Part shown: in pieces, positions 8,281 through 19,928 of the stretch
Numbering within the stretch: the first letter of the stretch is position 1
Layout: every line of letters starts with the position of its first letter
NCBI GenBank assembly: GCA_010014835.2
Contig: JAAAKB020271102.1
Location: 1 to 27,844, forward strand
Origin: Apostichopus leukothele
Lineage: Eukaryota; Echinodermata; Holothuroidea; Aspidochirotida; Stichopodidae
Direction of reading: 5' to 3'
Length of the DNA stretch: 27,844 nt
The notes under the pieces: model-generated
Databases searched by the model: none
What the model saw: the letters and a program-made list of their open reading frames with translations, nothing else
What the model was told of the DNA's origin: nothing
Position numbers and translations under genes: made by a program

Positions 8281-11119
8281 TTCAATACATCGGTTCTCGA
8301 GGAGTTGCCAATAAGAGTCGAAATCACTGTAGACATTCACGGCAGGATATAGATTGTTAGTTACCACTGCAAGTTGCTGAGACTGAGTGAGACTGAGACA
8401 GTGAGAGATATCAAGAAATATCTATCATGATTGATTGTATACTGTGTAGAATGCGTATGGTTCCCAGACCTGTTTTGTATGATAATCTGCGCAGTTCAAT
8501 GTTATTTTGTGTATGTAAGTAAACATCCTGAAGTTAGCATCCAAAACGGACAGCAATCTACAATATTAGGGGCGTGTAGCTGATTATACCAAAGAAAAAT
8601 ATTTTAGCTATGTAAATATCAGGAAAATCTACTCTGTCCTGGACTACTGAAGGGCAGGGCTGTCACCGGTAACAGCTCACTACTCTACCATAGTAACAAT
8701 ATTCCCATGTAATATCAGAGAGATTTGAGCTCTTCTTAACTTTGTGAGCCTTCTCTCTTCAACTTGACTGTTTGTTGATTGTGGGTCAACGAACCATTCA
8801 GGGCAGGTATGATATTAAAAATACACATGCTATTTGCGGCCAGAATAACAGAGTAGAATACGCCCGTAGATATTTTATGCGGGTGGTTATAAAGTAGTGT
8901 ATAGTTACCTCTTCGTAGAGCTTCTACATATACTGTAGAACATCCCTTCAGTGGTAGTTGAACAAATTTACTGCTTTACTAGCGTTAATAACTGTATAGC
9001 AATTTTATCCAGTGAAATAAATACTTGAAAATGTATTGATATTGCCGTAAAGCATTATCTGAATATATGGACCACACTATATATATTCTAGTTACTGATC
9101 ATCTCTCCAGTTTCAGGATATCACCGTATATATATATACGATTATGTTTAGAGCCCCTTTTTAATATCATCAATCTATTGTTATAACGAACGGAAGGAGA
9201 ACAAATAATTAATCCTATTTAAATTTATGCTGTATTGGCGCCAAATATGCTAGATATTCAGATATGGTCACCTTTGGTCAAAATTCTTGAACTGCTTTTA
9301 TTACAACCTTCGAGGAAACTTTCCTCACTTAGACTGTACATTCAGTCATCTTGTGTGTTCCTCAAAAAATGTCTGACAACAATTTGGTGAGTAAAGACCC
9401 CCATGAAATACTTTTGAAAACTTCTAGCAATTAGCTTGCTATAATTTGGGGCCTATCCTGACTACCTTTAAGCGTGGGATGGGGAGTGGCTAGATAGGAG
9501 ACTACGGTTTCATTTTCGATGCTTATTAGATTGTATTCTGAATTTAAAGCACATGGACAATTAACTTTATCTGTTAGGCTGGCACTTGCACGTACTTGGA
9601 TTGGTAGGCTCATATAAGATGAAACTAATGATCATTTTGTGACGCTTGTGGAAAAGGTAACTCACAGGTAACAAATATGTTACATGAGCAAGGTAGACAG
9701 ACAAAGCATTACGAACTTTACTTTCATCTTTGGCGTCCCTCAGTATATCTACTTCATTACAGAATGCTTATTGCCATGCATAGCGCACTATACTGTATAC
9801 AGAACATAGGAATTTACGCTTAGTACAGCTGTAATGTGCAATCGCCTAGCAGAAAAGATACTAAGGAGCAACCTCTAATTTGAGACCTGGGAATTTCTCA
9901 CCGTTACATTCAACGGCCCTTAAAGGAAAAGGTATTGTCAGCAAACCAAAAGCAACTTAGTTTACTGTATTGTTTACAGCAAGTTAGACAGCACTAGTTT
10001 TGTCAGTAGATTAGTTTAGAAGCTATGTTGGTTCAGAACCCAGTTGTCAGTTACCGCGGCGTTGTTTTTGTTTTCGCGCATCACACCTAGCCTATACCTT
10101 ACCATATCAATACAAATGTTAAACGCAATGCATGTTGCTAGTTAATATTAATATTGACCTCAAGGCTCAGAATAACTAGTACAAGATCTACAGAATATGA
10201 CAAGACCAGCTCTTGGGTTAACTACTGTACAGATTTCCCAGCAACCACATAGTTCCCACTTTGATAGCAGCTTCTCAGTTTTGGTCACAGGATAGATTAT
10301 AGCCTGTAGGCCAAATAAAGATGGTAACTTCACACACTAACATTACTTTGGACAAAATTTAGACACACACTAACAACATTTATTTCACCACGACTGCGAA
10401 GCCACGGCAGTGAGCCAATGGCTACTTTTTTCCCCCTTCTGTAGTCTGTACAGCACTGTCATTTGATGTGTTGTGGTGGGATTGCAATATTGCGACTCAT
10501 TGTTATAAACGTACAGTGCCCCATGTATTACAGTGTTCTTTATTTGCTTCATTAATCTTTACTGTGAAACGTTTTTCATTTAAATATTTGATTGTATTGG
10601 CCTAGAAGTTGGTAATCATGCATACCACTAAATCATATTAGGCCAGTTCCACGCAAAAGATGAAATAATCGGTAATTGGCATTGTCCCAATTGTCATATG
10701 AGCTAATCGGTAATAACTGATTATCATATACTCGGTCGAACACTAGTGACCACGATGCCAGTAATTTTTGTAAAGGGTGTCTACTAAGTTGCAGTGTATT
10801 CTGCAATTTCTCCCAGCTCTTATTAGTTTCACAGTCACAGTATAGGCCTAGGCCAAATGCTATTCTTATAATACCCTAACGGTATTATTAGATTGTATCT
10901 AGTGGTGGCAATTTATTTTTACCCAACTGTGGAGTAAAAGGGTTACTTTAATAGTAACACTAGTATTAATAGTAACGCTGCTAGTGATTGTTTACCCTAT
11001 CATTTGCCTCTGTAAATACAAAGTTACCAAGTTCATTCATGCCATACATGGCGTATAAAAACTAACTGTTGGGGAACAGGTCTTTCAAATGCTCATTCTT
11101 ATGTTCTCTTACCTTCTAG
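8281..11119. promoter_or_regulatory. Divergent intergenic region between nexin and death-domain gene
   Basis: 2.8 kb with no recognised coding exon on either strand. The nexin reads leftward from 8280 and the death-domain gene rightward from an exon whose acceptor (ACCTTCTAG) ends at 11119. Both promoters and any non-coding first exons should lie here. A near-kappaB sequence, GGGAATTTCT, is at 9889-9898, one base off a consensus NF-kB site. TA-rich microsatellites occur near 9080 and 9128. I could not fix a TSS. Confidence 0.5.
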
Positions 11120-11158
11120 ATATTTGTTGTCAATTGGTGAAAGGTCATTATACGAACC
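11120..11158 (+). other. 5' UTR part of the first coding exon, death-domain gene
   Basis: A pyrimidine-rich stretch TTCTCTTACCTTCTAG ends at 11119, so a spliced non-coding leader probably joins here. The start codon context ACCATGG has A at -3 and G at +4, a strong Kozak match, and no ATG intervenes between the acceptor and the start. Confidence 0.5.
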
Positions 11159-11906
11159 ATGGATGATGATGACACAGGCTACGCCTCCGGTTCCACGTCT
11201 AAGAGCCAACAAGACTCCCAAAGTGAGGATGTGCTGCCGATGGAATTACGGCCATTTTCAGGGGATGATTATGATCATGGTTTTAACATGAAGGCCAGAG
11301 CTGTTCCTTCCTGTGCCATAAGAACTTCCTCTGATTCAGAAGATTCCACAGACTCAGCCATTAATTTAAATGAAAACCAAAATGCATTTGCCGAGGTCAA
11401 CAACATCAGCCAAATCCAGTACACGCATAACAAGACACTATCGTTTCACCAGAAACAGGACGGTACGGGGTATTACAATAAAACACATTCCAGTTTAAGA
11501 CAATTAAGATTAGATAGATCCACAGGAGACAAATTCATGGGTTTCGCTGCAAGTACTGGTGACGTTAGTGATACATGTGAACAAATATCAACTAATCTGG
11601 CTACTTCTAATGGAAAAGGTTCACATCGTGAAGATTGCCAGAGACCAACAGAATATCACGGTGATAGTTCTAAATCTTTTAGTCATGACTTGAGGGCTTC
11701 ATCTTCAAACAAAGTACAACAGTCAATGTGTCCTATGGGACAGCAATCTGCTGATAATCAGAATTCCTCAGAAGACTCTCCTGACTTTCTGAGATCAAGC
11801 TCCTCTGGAGTCCAGTCTGGACCATCTCAGTTTAAGAGGAAAGATGTTGATGATGACAGGCCATTGAAGAGGGTGAAAGGTGACCATGGCACTGAAAATG
11901 AGAAAG
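11159..11906 (+). CDS. Death-domain adaptor exon 1: disordered region and NLS-like patch
   Basis: 249 codons plus one base. It begins M-D-D-D-D-T-G-Y-A-S-G-S and ends K-R-V-K-G-D-H-G-T-E-N-E-K, with donor G|GTGAGT. Acidic Ser clusters (S-D-S-E-D-S-T-D-S, N-S-S-E-D-S-P-D) look like casein-kinase-type phosphorylation targets. That is inference only. Confidence 0.85.
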
Positions 11907-14207
11907 GTGAGTGTTCTAAAAGGTAGCTATACATACTGTACATGCATAACATATGTAAAGTTTTTGTTACTCTGTCTTGTTAAGTATGGATCATTTACAA
12001 GATAGCTTGAAATTTTTTTTTTGTAACTTTTTTTATTTTGTGCAGGTTTGCAACTTTTTATGAACCGCCATGTCACTGTACAGCCAGTTGGGACAATTTC
12101 CTATTAATGCTAATTACTCTCCAAAGTGTTCTCCAATATCATGCTTCAAAGCACTGCTATTGACAGTACAAAACAGTTCCTAACCTTGATCTGATAGAAA
12201 CATGATATTCATACTGCTCGTACTAACAGTGCTCTGAAGCTGAGCATCACACTACAGTATAGGAAAAATTGTCTCAACTGGGTGCATCGTAGTAGTTGAC
12301 AATGAAAACTTGTTTTTGATAATATTGAGCTGTAGGACTCATCGGAAGATTTTCTACCCGAAGAGATTCCACTCTCATTTTTCATATTAATATTTTTATA
12401 TTATTGTTAGTAGTTCTTTAGTATTTATTAAAGGGTTTCTGTCCTTTATCCTTAAGTATTGTAGGTCAAAAAGGCATTTAAGCATCATTTGTTTTACACA
12501 TGTTTCTTCTTTCTTACAGAAGTGGCTGAGAAAGAAGACATCCCTTCTATTGATGTTGCTGGTCATGGAAACTTAGTTCTAGCTGGAAATTCCAACATGA
12601 CGCTCAACTGTAAGTTTACTGTTGGGTTTTCTGTATTTCTGTATATCTATGCACAACATGTATTGTGATTGGCTTCAACAGAATTTCCACCAATGCATTT
12701 TGGGGGGGATGAACGAATCTTGTGTTTTTCTTCTGTGTTGATTAAGGTGTTGGATGTTAGGACTAATGCCACATGAACTCTAATGAAAACGATGATAACA
12801 GCAATTTGACTGCACAGTAATTTTTTAGAAAAACTATTCTTATAATATCCTGAGTTGTTATGAGATGTACCAGCTTGAACAGTGAGCTACTTGCCTCTCC
12901 ACTGGCATAAATCAAATCATTTTAAGAATAAAATCATTTGGTTAATGGTTAAAATTAACAAGTTGCACATATAATACATATGTTTCAGATATATTTATTC
13001 TATGACTTTGGAAGAAAAAAGTAAAGCTTTGCACAAATATTTGAAATATATTTACTTTTTTTGGTTTTTGTCCCTTTCGTTCAGTCTTCTCCAACAGCAG
13101 TAAACATGAGAATGACACAACTAAACATTGCTGGGATTGGTCTCGAACATCGGAAAAGGAAGCCCAAGGTACTTATCAATGCTCATTAGCAAGAAATAAT
13201 CTATATCGTTTTTGCTTGGTGACCCCAATCTCACGTTCATCGTCTTGGCAACCCTCCAGTGTTGGGTATTGTGGCCTGGGAAAGTGTTGTATGGGGAGGA
13301 GGTATCGATAATCCCTCTCCCATTAGAAATTGTTTCATGATTAAGGGGTACAGGAAGTTTAAAAAATATATATATTTTTCACCTTTTAAAGTTCTTTTTC
13401 AAAAGAATTTGCCACCCTTTTTAAAAAAAAAAGTGGCAAATCTTTTTCGTTCTAAATTTTGGGTTACCCGCCAAGAATTTCTTGCAATCCCAATTTGAGT
13501 ACCAGAGATATATACAGTATCATTGTCAGTGGGCAAACATATACTGTTTAGCAATTGTCACTACTTTATTGAAACTGAATCAGCATAGTTTTACAAGCAC
13601 TGAGGTAGCAGTGATATTTACAAGAACAGATGAATTACTATTTTTAATTATTTCTTAGAAGAAAAGAAAAGGAGGAGATACATTCTAATTCATCCAAATT
13701 TCAGAGAACTTTATTTCTGACATGTATTTTTGTGCTTGAAAGTATGTTATACAAGGATGATTTGAATCAAACAATCACCAATAACTGTTGATCATATTTG
13801 CATTACGGGAATGCTTTTCGACATAGAATTAGGCTTAGCAATTCGTTCAATCGTAAACCGTGAAGTCTTATATTTGCTATTTGCCTCTTTTCTGCTTACT
13901 TCCTCCAGTTGAAGACGTCACTGACGTCTTTCGTAAATTTGCTGATGGTCTGTCCCAGCACGTCGACCACCGTAAAGTAGCGAGGTTCCTAGAGTTTGCA
14001 GACATGGTAACCTTGGAGGATGACTTGAAGAAACTGAGGACCATGAAGACTTCGGAGTCTGATAGAATTTTCTTTGTCTTGCTTCGATGGTGGAAAGAAA
14101 GCAACTTTGGTAACGACAGGGAGGCCATTAAAAGAGAGCTGGGCTTCCTCTTGGAGGATCTGAGACTCCAACGGATGAAGAGAAACCTAAAGCAATTCTT
14201 TTGTTAG
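11159..14207 (+). CDS. Death-domain adaptor with RHIM/amyloid-like motif (Imd/RIPK1-like layout)
   Basis: Four exons, 11159-11906, 12520-12609, 13085-13168 and 13909-14207, join in phase 1 throughout and give a complete 406-residue protein. Residues 1-225 are Ser/Asp/Gln/Asn-rich with no fold apparent. Residues 226-240 form a bipartite basic patch (K-R-K, nine-base-pair-free acidic spacer, R-P-L-K-R-V-K) like a nuclear-localisation signal. Residues 264-278 read GHGNLVLAGNSNMTL, two short hydrophobic strands each bracketed by Gly and Asn, resembling RHIM-type or other amyloid-signalling motifs. It fits the RHIM core only partly: V269, G272 and N275 match, while the usual Gln and final Leu/Met do not. 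Residues about 309-401 match a death domain: F-R-K-F-A-D-G-L, K-V-A-R-F-L-E-F, L-K-K-L-R, then V-L-L-R-W-W-K-E-S and A-I-K-R-E-L-G-F-L-L-E-D-L. Order motif-then-death-domain is known from Drosophila Imd and from RIPK1. I infer an innate-immune or cell-death adaptor. No kinase domain is present, and I do not recognise an ortholog. Confidence 0.8.
11907..12519 (+). other. Death-domain adaptor intron 1
   Basis: 613 bases, GTGAGT..CTTACAG. AT-rich, with no recognised element. Confidence 0.7.
12520..12609 (+). CDS. Death-domain adaptor exon 2: the RHIM/amyloid-like motif exon
   Basis: 90 bases with phase-1 introns on both sides, so the exon can be skipped without frame change. It encodes E-V-A-E-K-E-D-I-P-S-I-D-V-A and then GHGNLVLAGNSNMTL. 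The whole motif sits in this one exon. Acceptor TTCTTACAG, donor T|GTAAGT. Confidence 0.82.
12610..13084 (+). other. Death-domain adaptor intron 2
   Basis: 475 bases, GTAAGT..GTTCAG, AT-rich. Nothing else recognised. Confidence 0.7.
13085..13168 (+). CDS. Death-domain adaptor exon 3: linker
   Basis: 84 bases, also phase 1-1. It encodes F-F-S-N-S-S-K-H-E-N-D-T-T-K-H-C-W-D-W-S-R and a Glu/Lys tail, a polar linker between the Gly/Asn motif and the death domain. Donor G|GTACTT is weak at +5. Confidence 0.7.
13169..13908 (+). other. Death-domain adaptor intron 3
   Basis: 740 bases, with a polypyrimidine tract (TTGCCTCTTTTCTGCTTAC) before the TCCTCCAG acceptor. A 79-codon + frame at 13259-13498 has low-complexity Lys/Phe content and no recognisable domain, so I treat it as chance. 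Confidence 0.65.
13909..14207 (+). CDS. Death-domain adaptor exon 4: death domain and stop
   Basis: 98 codons plus TAG (14205-14207). Hydrophobic spacing and the L-L-R-W-W-K pair fit death-domain helices H1-H6. In H2 the common D-W-x-x-L-A-R is H-V-D-H-R-K-V-A-R, so the usual Trp is replaced. The protein ends five residues after the domain with F-F-C. Confidence 0.85.
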
Positions 14208-14960
14208 TTTTGATTACTATTAATAAGTTGTTTGATTCACCTTGATAAAAGGAAACTATTGTATGGTTTCCATGTTTCAAGCAGTTAGAAAAAATGAAAT
14301 GCTGAGTGGAAACTTTGAAAATCAAATCCATTCATCAGGCTCCTGCAGCTGGTCAATGATGTTCTTCATTAGTTGGGATGAATGAAAAATTGATTTAGGT
14401 CATCTCATCCTCAAGGCATGAGTAACATCAACAGAGGTATTGTATGTTGCTGCCCAATTTAGCACTTAAAATTGTGGATGCTGCCTTTTAATGGCACAAT
14501 GTAATCATTGAACTTCTTAGGATGGCCAGAATTACACAGAAGGATTTGAGGTAGCTGTTTAAGCACAATGTATAGCAGCTATATGATATTTGTATGATCC
14601 ATTAGGACTGAATTTAGGATAATGTTTAATATTTCAGCCTGGTGTTCCTCCCACTTTCATGATGGGCCTCTTTTTTCCCCCAGACATGGTCTTTGCTATA
14701 AACGCAATGCATGTTGATATTTATTTGAAGGGGTTGGGGAAGAAGACACACAGTTCTCAAGTTCTAGAGTCATTTGTACAATATAGCTTGCAAAAGGCTA
14801 CATGTTACAGTCATGAACCCAGAAACTGAGGACGATTTCCAAAGGAATATACAACATTGAAATAATGAGATATGAAACATTATTGTTCTGTTAATATCTT
14901 CACATAACTTGGACAGTACAACGTTGTGTATAATAAACAAAATATTGTTTTTGACTGGTA
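14208..14960 (+). other. Probable 3' UTR of the death-domain gene
   Basis: The first good poly(A) signal after the stop, AATAAA at 14932-14937, is followed by a T/G-rich stretch (ATTGTTTTTGACTGG), giving a UTR of about 730 bases. A more distal AATAAA at 21550-21555, also followed by T-rich sequence, could serve a much longer form. Choice between them is inferred. Confidence 0.5.
14932..14937 (+). terminator. Poly(A) signal AATAAA (death-domain gene)
   Basis: Canonical hexamer in TAATAAACAA with a T-rich downstream element within 20 bases. AATAAA is frequent by chance in this AT-rich DNA. Confidence 0.4.
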
Positions 14961-14970
14961 AATATTGGCG

Positions 14971-15008
14971 GATGAGAGGAGGAGAAGATGAGAGGAGGAG
15001 AAGATGAG
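14971..15008. repeat. Tandem repeat, 16-base unit, about 2.4 copies
   Basis: The unit GATGAGAGGAGGAGAA occurs twice without change, followed by GATGAG. The identical copies suggest recent duplication or replication slippage. Confidence 0.85.
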
Positions 15009-15946
15009 CAGTACTTACTCTGCATCTTATATTGAGAGTTTTGTACTATGAATGATTGTATGATAATTCAATCTGAAAATAATCTTTGAGAGTGTGCTAG
15101 AATAATAATAATAATAACAGCGATGATGTATATTCTGTTCATCACTTAATAAGATATTATGAAAACCAACAGTACAGTATATATATATATATGTCAAATA
15201 CTAACAGTAATTGTACTATTATTTTGTTGACTTAATAATGGTCAGATGAGAGATTGGTCTGAATTAAAGTTTGAATTTAAGATGTTAGTATCTTGAAGGA
15301 AACTGTTAAAGTGCAGTTGTTATGTGGTAGGTTATTACTGTAGTATTACAGTATTGCTACCTGTTGTATCACAGTCATCTTTTGAATGGACATATTTGGA
15401 ACCTATTTGAGTATATTTTCAGGAATATGTTAGGTTGCCTTTATTCTATGCCCCATTCATCTGAAATGATTTATCTGTACCTAGAATTGTAAATATATCA
15501 AAAATTTAATATGTTGCAAGTAGTTAAAAAATTGCTAGGAGATCTTTGACATTGTTCCTATTAGGTTTTGTCAAAACTGCTCAAAATGATGACAAAAAAA
15601 AGCAAATCATATTTTTCATTTTGTTGATTGAATAGCACAATAGATCATAATGTATGAAATCTTTCCAAAAAGTTAGTTAATTTGCAAAGGAAACATTCAC
15701 TGTTAATCTAGACCATCACTACGTTCACATTTTCTAGTAGACTTAAGTAGCCTAACTTACTCTGCATACACAATCAAGGCTGAAGTTACGATATTAGCTG
15801 TGGAACCTATTGTTGACTAATTGTACCCTTTTGAACAAAAAGAAAAACTGGATAGGCTTCTTACAGAATATTGAACTAGCAACTAGAGGATTAGTTGGGA
15901 CGTTGAATTAAGATAAACATTATCAAATCTTTATCTTACTTTTAAA

Positions 15947-15983
15947 CTGAAGATCCTGCTAGGGTGAACGTATCATGTTCCCT
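15947..15983 (+). repeat. Second CTGAAGATCCTGCTAGG motif, diverged
   Basis: CTGAAGATCCTGCTAGG, then GTGAACGTATCATGTTCCC, aligns with 4934-4970 across the stem and the following box. The 3' arm of the stem is changed (GGGTG instead of GGATC), so the hairpin is weakened. It is followed by a T-run/G11 homopolymer junction (15985-16012). Confidence 0.45.
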
Positions 15984-18900
15984 ATTTTTTTATTTTTTTT
16001 TGGGGGGGGGGGAGTATTAATTAGGAGTAACACATTCTCTGCCCCCTCTTTTTTTTGTTTTTTTGTTTTTTTGTAGATAAGTATGCAACTGTAGAGATAT
16101 TCTCAGGTCTGAAATATTTAAGACTTCCATGGAAGTATAGGAGTCAAAAGCAGATTTCTGAAATTACTCCAGTTTAATTTTTCTTTTAATTTACCAACTG
16201 TAGGATAGTTGCATGAAGATTTGTAAATTTGCCAATAGAGTATCATTGCACAAGCACTATTTGATTAGACAATATTGTACATTCATTAAGAAATAGTTTT
16301 GGTTTATTGTTTCAGAGAGAATCAGACATTTACTCTTTGCTTTGGTCTCGGACATTTAGAGGTTAAACAAATTGACAGTGAATAGAAATTATTTGTTGGA
16401 AATGGTATATCACATTTGGTAGAAGGAAACGCTGGTTTGTGCCTTTCTTATATGCAGTAGATTTGTAATGACAAAGTTTTATTTTGAAATTGTTCTCAAA
16501 TATGCGCAGGAATTTGTTTCGATAATTGCAAGCCTTGTACCTCTCATAAATGTTTCAGTCACAAGTTTGAATTTGATAGCAGTAATCAGCCCCTCGCAAC
16601 TACCAGAAATCATGACGTCACAGCATGGAGTGTATGTCAAGATATATTTTTAGCTTTCTATAGACATCAATTATCAGTGTTCAATCGGTTCAAGTAAAAT
16701 AGTTCTCCAAATTATGTCTAATGGATTGATGGTGAATACATTTCTATGGCACCTCTCTTTGTCTGCAAAAGCAACTTAACACTAGTCTCTTCTACGCATG
16801 ACTTAAGTGAGGTTTGATTGAGATTTGTTTAGCTTTCTTTGTGCGAGGTCGGTAAACTCATTGCTCAAAATTATTGTCTTTGGACATGATTGTCAAATTT
16901 CAATTTTTTTAAAGAACCATATGGATGTTTACTGTGCCTTGTTATTCTACAGTAAGGCAACATCTCATCAAGTCAATTATTCAATATAATAATTGAAACA
17001 GACTCTAAACGTTTTGGAAACTATGTGGCTGTCGTAACTCTGTATTCCTCCGGACATAAGTGTGAATCGAAAGTATTATTAAACTGCTTGTTGCCCACGA
17101 ATTTGTCACAGCCAAATTTGATCATATATTATCGCATGCATTAATGTCCCTTTAGTTAATGTGATCTTAGCCATCAGTTATCATCAAGCGGTCACTCAAA
17201 TTCACCAAGGTGGTTACAGAAAAAGTTAAGATCGTGAACTTTTATGTCTGCTTTAAAGCGTTTGCACCAAATCAATATGCATATATAGATAAAATGAGAG
17301 TATTTGCCGTATTCTCACAAAATATAGAGATAATGTTCAGTTTTTCATGTAAGAAATGTGTCAAACTTTCAAACTTAGTTGTACATCCGAAGCTTGTATA
17401 TATTCTGATATTTAAACTTTTGTTCCAAGAAATCTGCTCAGCAGCTTAAAATGTAATGCTCCCTCTTATTTATTCATATCATATGTGGAGCTTTCAACTG
17501 AAATTGGTGATTTTGTTTGGAAAAGAAATATTTCCAATTGATTTTTTTTTTTAATCCCTAGGTTTCCTTCTTTAGCAAAAGCATTTTATACTCATTTCCA
17601 ATTGACAAGGTCTGAGTGATCATTTTGTGAAATTGATTTTAAAAATTACATACATTTTAGTTTTAACAAATGTTTTGTGAGAAAAACAATATGGACCCAT
17701 TTGACAGGAAGTAAAGTAAAACAGGAAGGAAGGAAAAAAATCCCATCATAATTTAACCTTCTGACATTCCTTTGTTTTTTGCCATTTCTTTTCCAAAATT
17801 TCAGGTTATGAATTTTGAAGCTTTTGATATTTTTTGAGTTACCCTGTTGTTACATAACAGCAAGCTTTTGTCAGTGTGTGAAACCTTTACCTTATTCCAA
17901 AACATGATGATTGATTCAAGTTTTTTTACGGAGGTCTTGTACCATTCATACTTGGTTTTAGTTTTCGAAAAGTGCTCAACAATTTTAATAGTACTTTTCA
18001 ACTGGTAGGGAACTATCAACAGTATCCTTTGTTACTGAATCAGGACAAAAAAACAGACCATGAATCGACTTAGCCAGAAAATACCCAAAGACTGCCTTGA
18101 AAGAGTTAGACCCAAACGTGACTATTACTTTTGGACTTTTTTTGGCATAGTTTAGACCAACAGCCTGAAAGCTATGGTTGTGCTCCAATGTTTGGCTCGC
18201 ACAGGGTATCAAGTGGGTTGCGAGATCATAAATGAAAAGATGTAAACTAATCATAATACTGGCCACATGGCCCTGTGTACCAATCTCAGGATTACATTGT
18301 CACCTCTTTAAAACCGAGATCGACAAACTTGTGGCACGGAAGCAGAGCCAATCATCACATCAGTGACCATATTCCAGTGACATTGCCAATGTCAAATTTG
18401 GGAGGACATGGGTAGTGGGATGATCAATGGGTTGTTGCCAAATGCCAAAAAGTTTAGTCCGGTCGTGTTCTAAACAGGTCGTGGACCGTTGTTTTTAGAC
18501 AATACTGGTTGACTTTTAATCTTTTCAACTAGTGCAAGTCATTAATTGTGTGCTATATCGGATATTTATCATTTGAAGATTGTAATTAGTTTTTTAATTT
18601 TTATGCGATAATTTCTCATTAACATTTATAAATTTTGGATTACACACTAAATAACCAGAATTAATCATCGGTTGTGATTCAGAGTCAGCCAGGTATCACA
18701 GTTTATTGGTGGTAAAAAATTGTTTGCTACAGTTGTGCAGTAATAATCTTTGTAAAGTTGGACATTTTGTAATTGGGTTTGAAGGTAACTCTTTGGTATG
18801 GTTTTGTTACTTTTATATGCCATAGCTCCTTAGCAAATGCAGGTCAGTAGCTCACGCTAGTCAAGTTTCATTTCAAGTTGGGAAAATACATCTAAAAGTT

Positions 18901-19867
18901 GGAGACTTTCTCTTTGTATGCGATTGACATTTTTTTTAATATTATCTGGGAGATAAAAATCTTAGAAAGGATTAGAATCATAACTAATCACTTACGATGA
19001 TTGAATTGATGAAGCAAGCAAGAGGCTGTCAAAACTTTATTCAATACAATCTTGTTGTAACTTGTTAGCAATATGTCATAGGTTTGGTAAAGTGTGGACC
19101 AACATCAAGCCCTGCTTAAAGTTTGGCGTTAATCAGGACCAAAATGTGTTCACCATTTCCTTGTAAAACCTGCTTGAAAAGACCACAGGTGGGTGGGACC
19201 TTAGGAATTTCAAACATGCTTCATAAATTTCAAACAAGTCACATTCAATCCTCCCAATTTTTACCATTTGGATCATCAGTTGTTTATTTCATCCCCTTCA
19301 ACATCCAAGTATCAAGAGAATTGATAATGACAGAAGATATGCCAAAGAAATGTCACTTCAGTAACTCCATTAACCACTTTGACAAAGGTTAACTTTTCAG
19401 GCAGACATACGCTATTCTGACTGTGGTTTCGTACCTGCAGGGTCAGTACTCTCTTGTAATTAATTATCATTTGCTACTTTAATGGAAATAAGCAATTTGC
19501 ATATTGTAATTATTGTTACTGTTTTGTAATTCTTGATAGAAATTTATAAAAAAAAAATATGTTGTAGACCCACATATAATGTGACAAGTTTAATGCATCC
19601 CTCTGGTACAAAAGGAATGTTTTTATAATTCAAACCTCAGCTTTTACAGTAGAGAAAATAATTTTTTTTCATAGTTTACCAAATTACGTCTCCTCATACA
19701 TCAATAACAACATATGGAAGGTTTTCATTTATCAACAGTAACTTTTATGTTTTCATATATTCGTTTATAAGTTTTATTTTAGTTTTTCTTGAATTTTTAG
19801 TATGTAGAATAGTTGAAGCCATTTTCTTTAATAGTTAGTAGGTCCCTATGCCAACAGGAGGATACTG

Positions 19868-19928
19868 GTGGAGAGAGAGGGGGGAGGGAGGGGGGAGGAG
19901 GATTCAAGGAGGGAGGAGGTGAGGAGGA
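19868..19928. other. Purine/G-rich tract with G-quadruplex potential
   Basis: G runs at 19879-19884 (6), 19886-19888 (3), 19890-19895 (6) and 19911-19913 (3), joined by A or GA. This satisfies a simple four-run G-quadruplex pattern on the + strand. Confidence 0.6.

Noticed and set aside
16613-16620. Perfect CRE palindrome TGACGTCA
   Set aside because: An eight-base palindrome is expected by chance at this scale, and it lies far from any recognised promoter.
17985-18266. 93-codon open frame, - strand
   Set aside because: Isolated in gene-free DNA. Checked for transposase or receptor motifs and found none.
19123-19392. 89-codon open frame, + strand, with a C-x-x-C-like start
   Set aside because: A single CKTCLK does not make a zinc finger, and there is no second pair at a proper distance.
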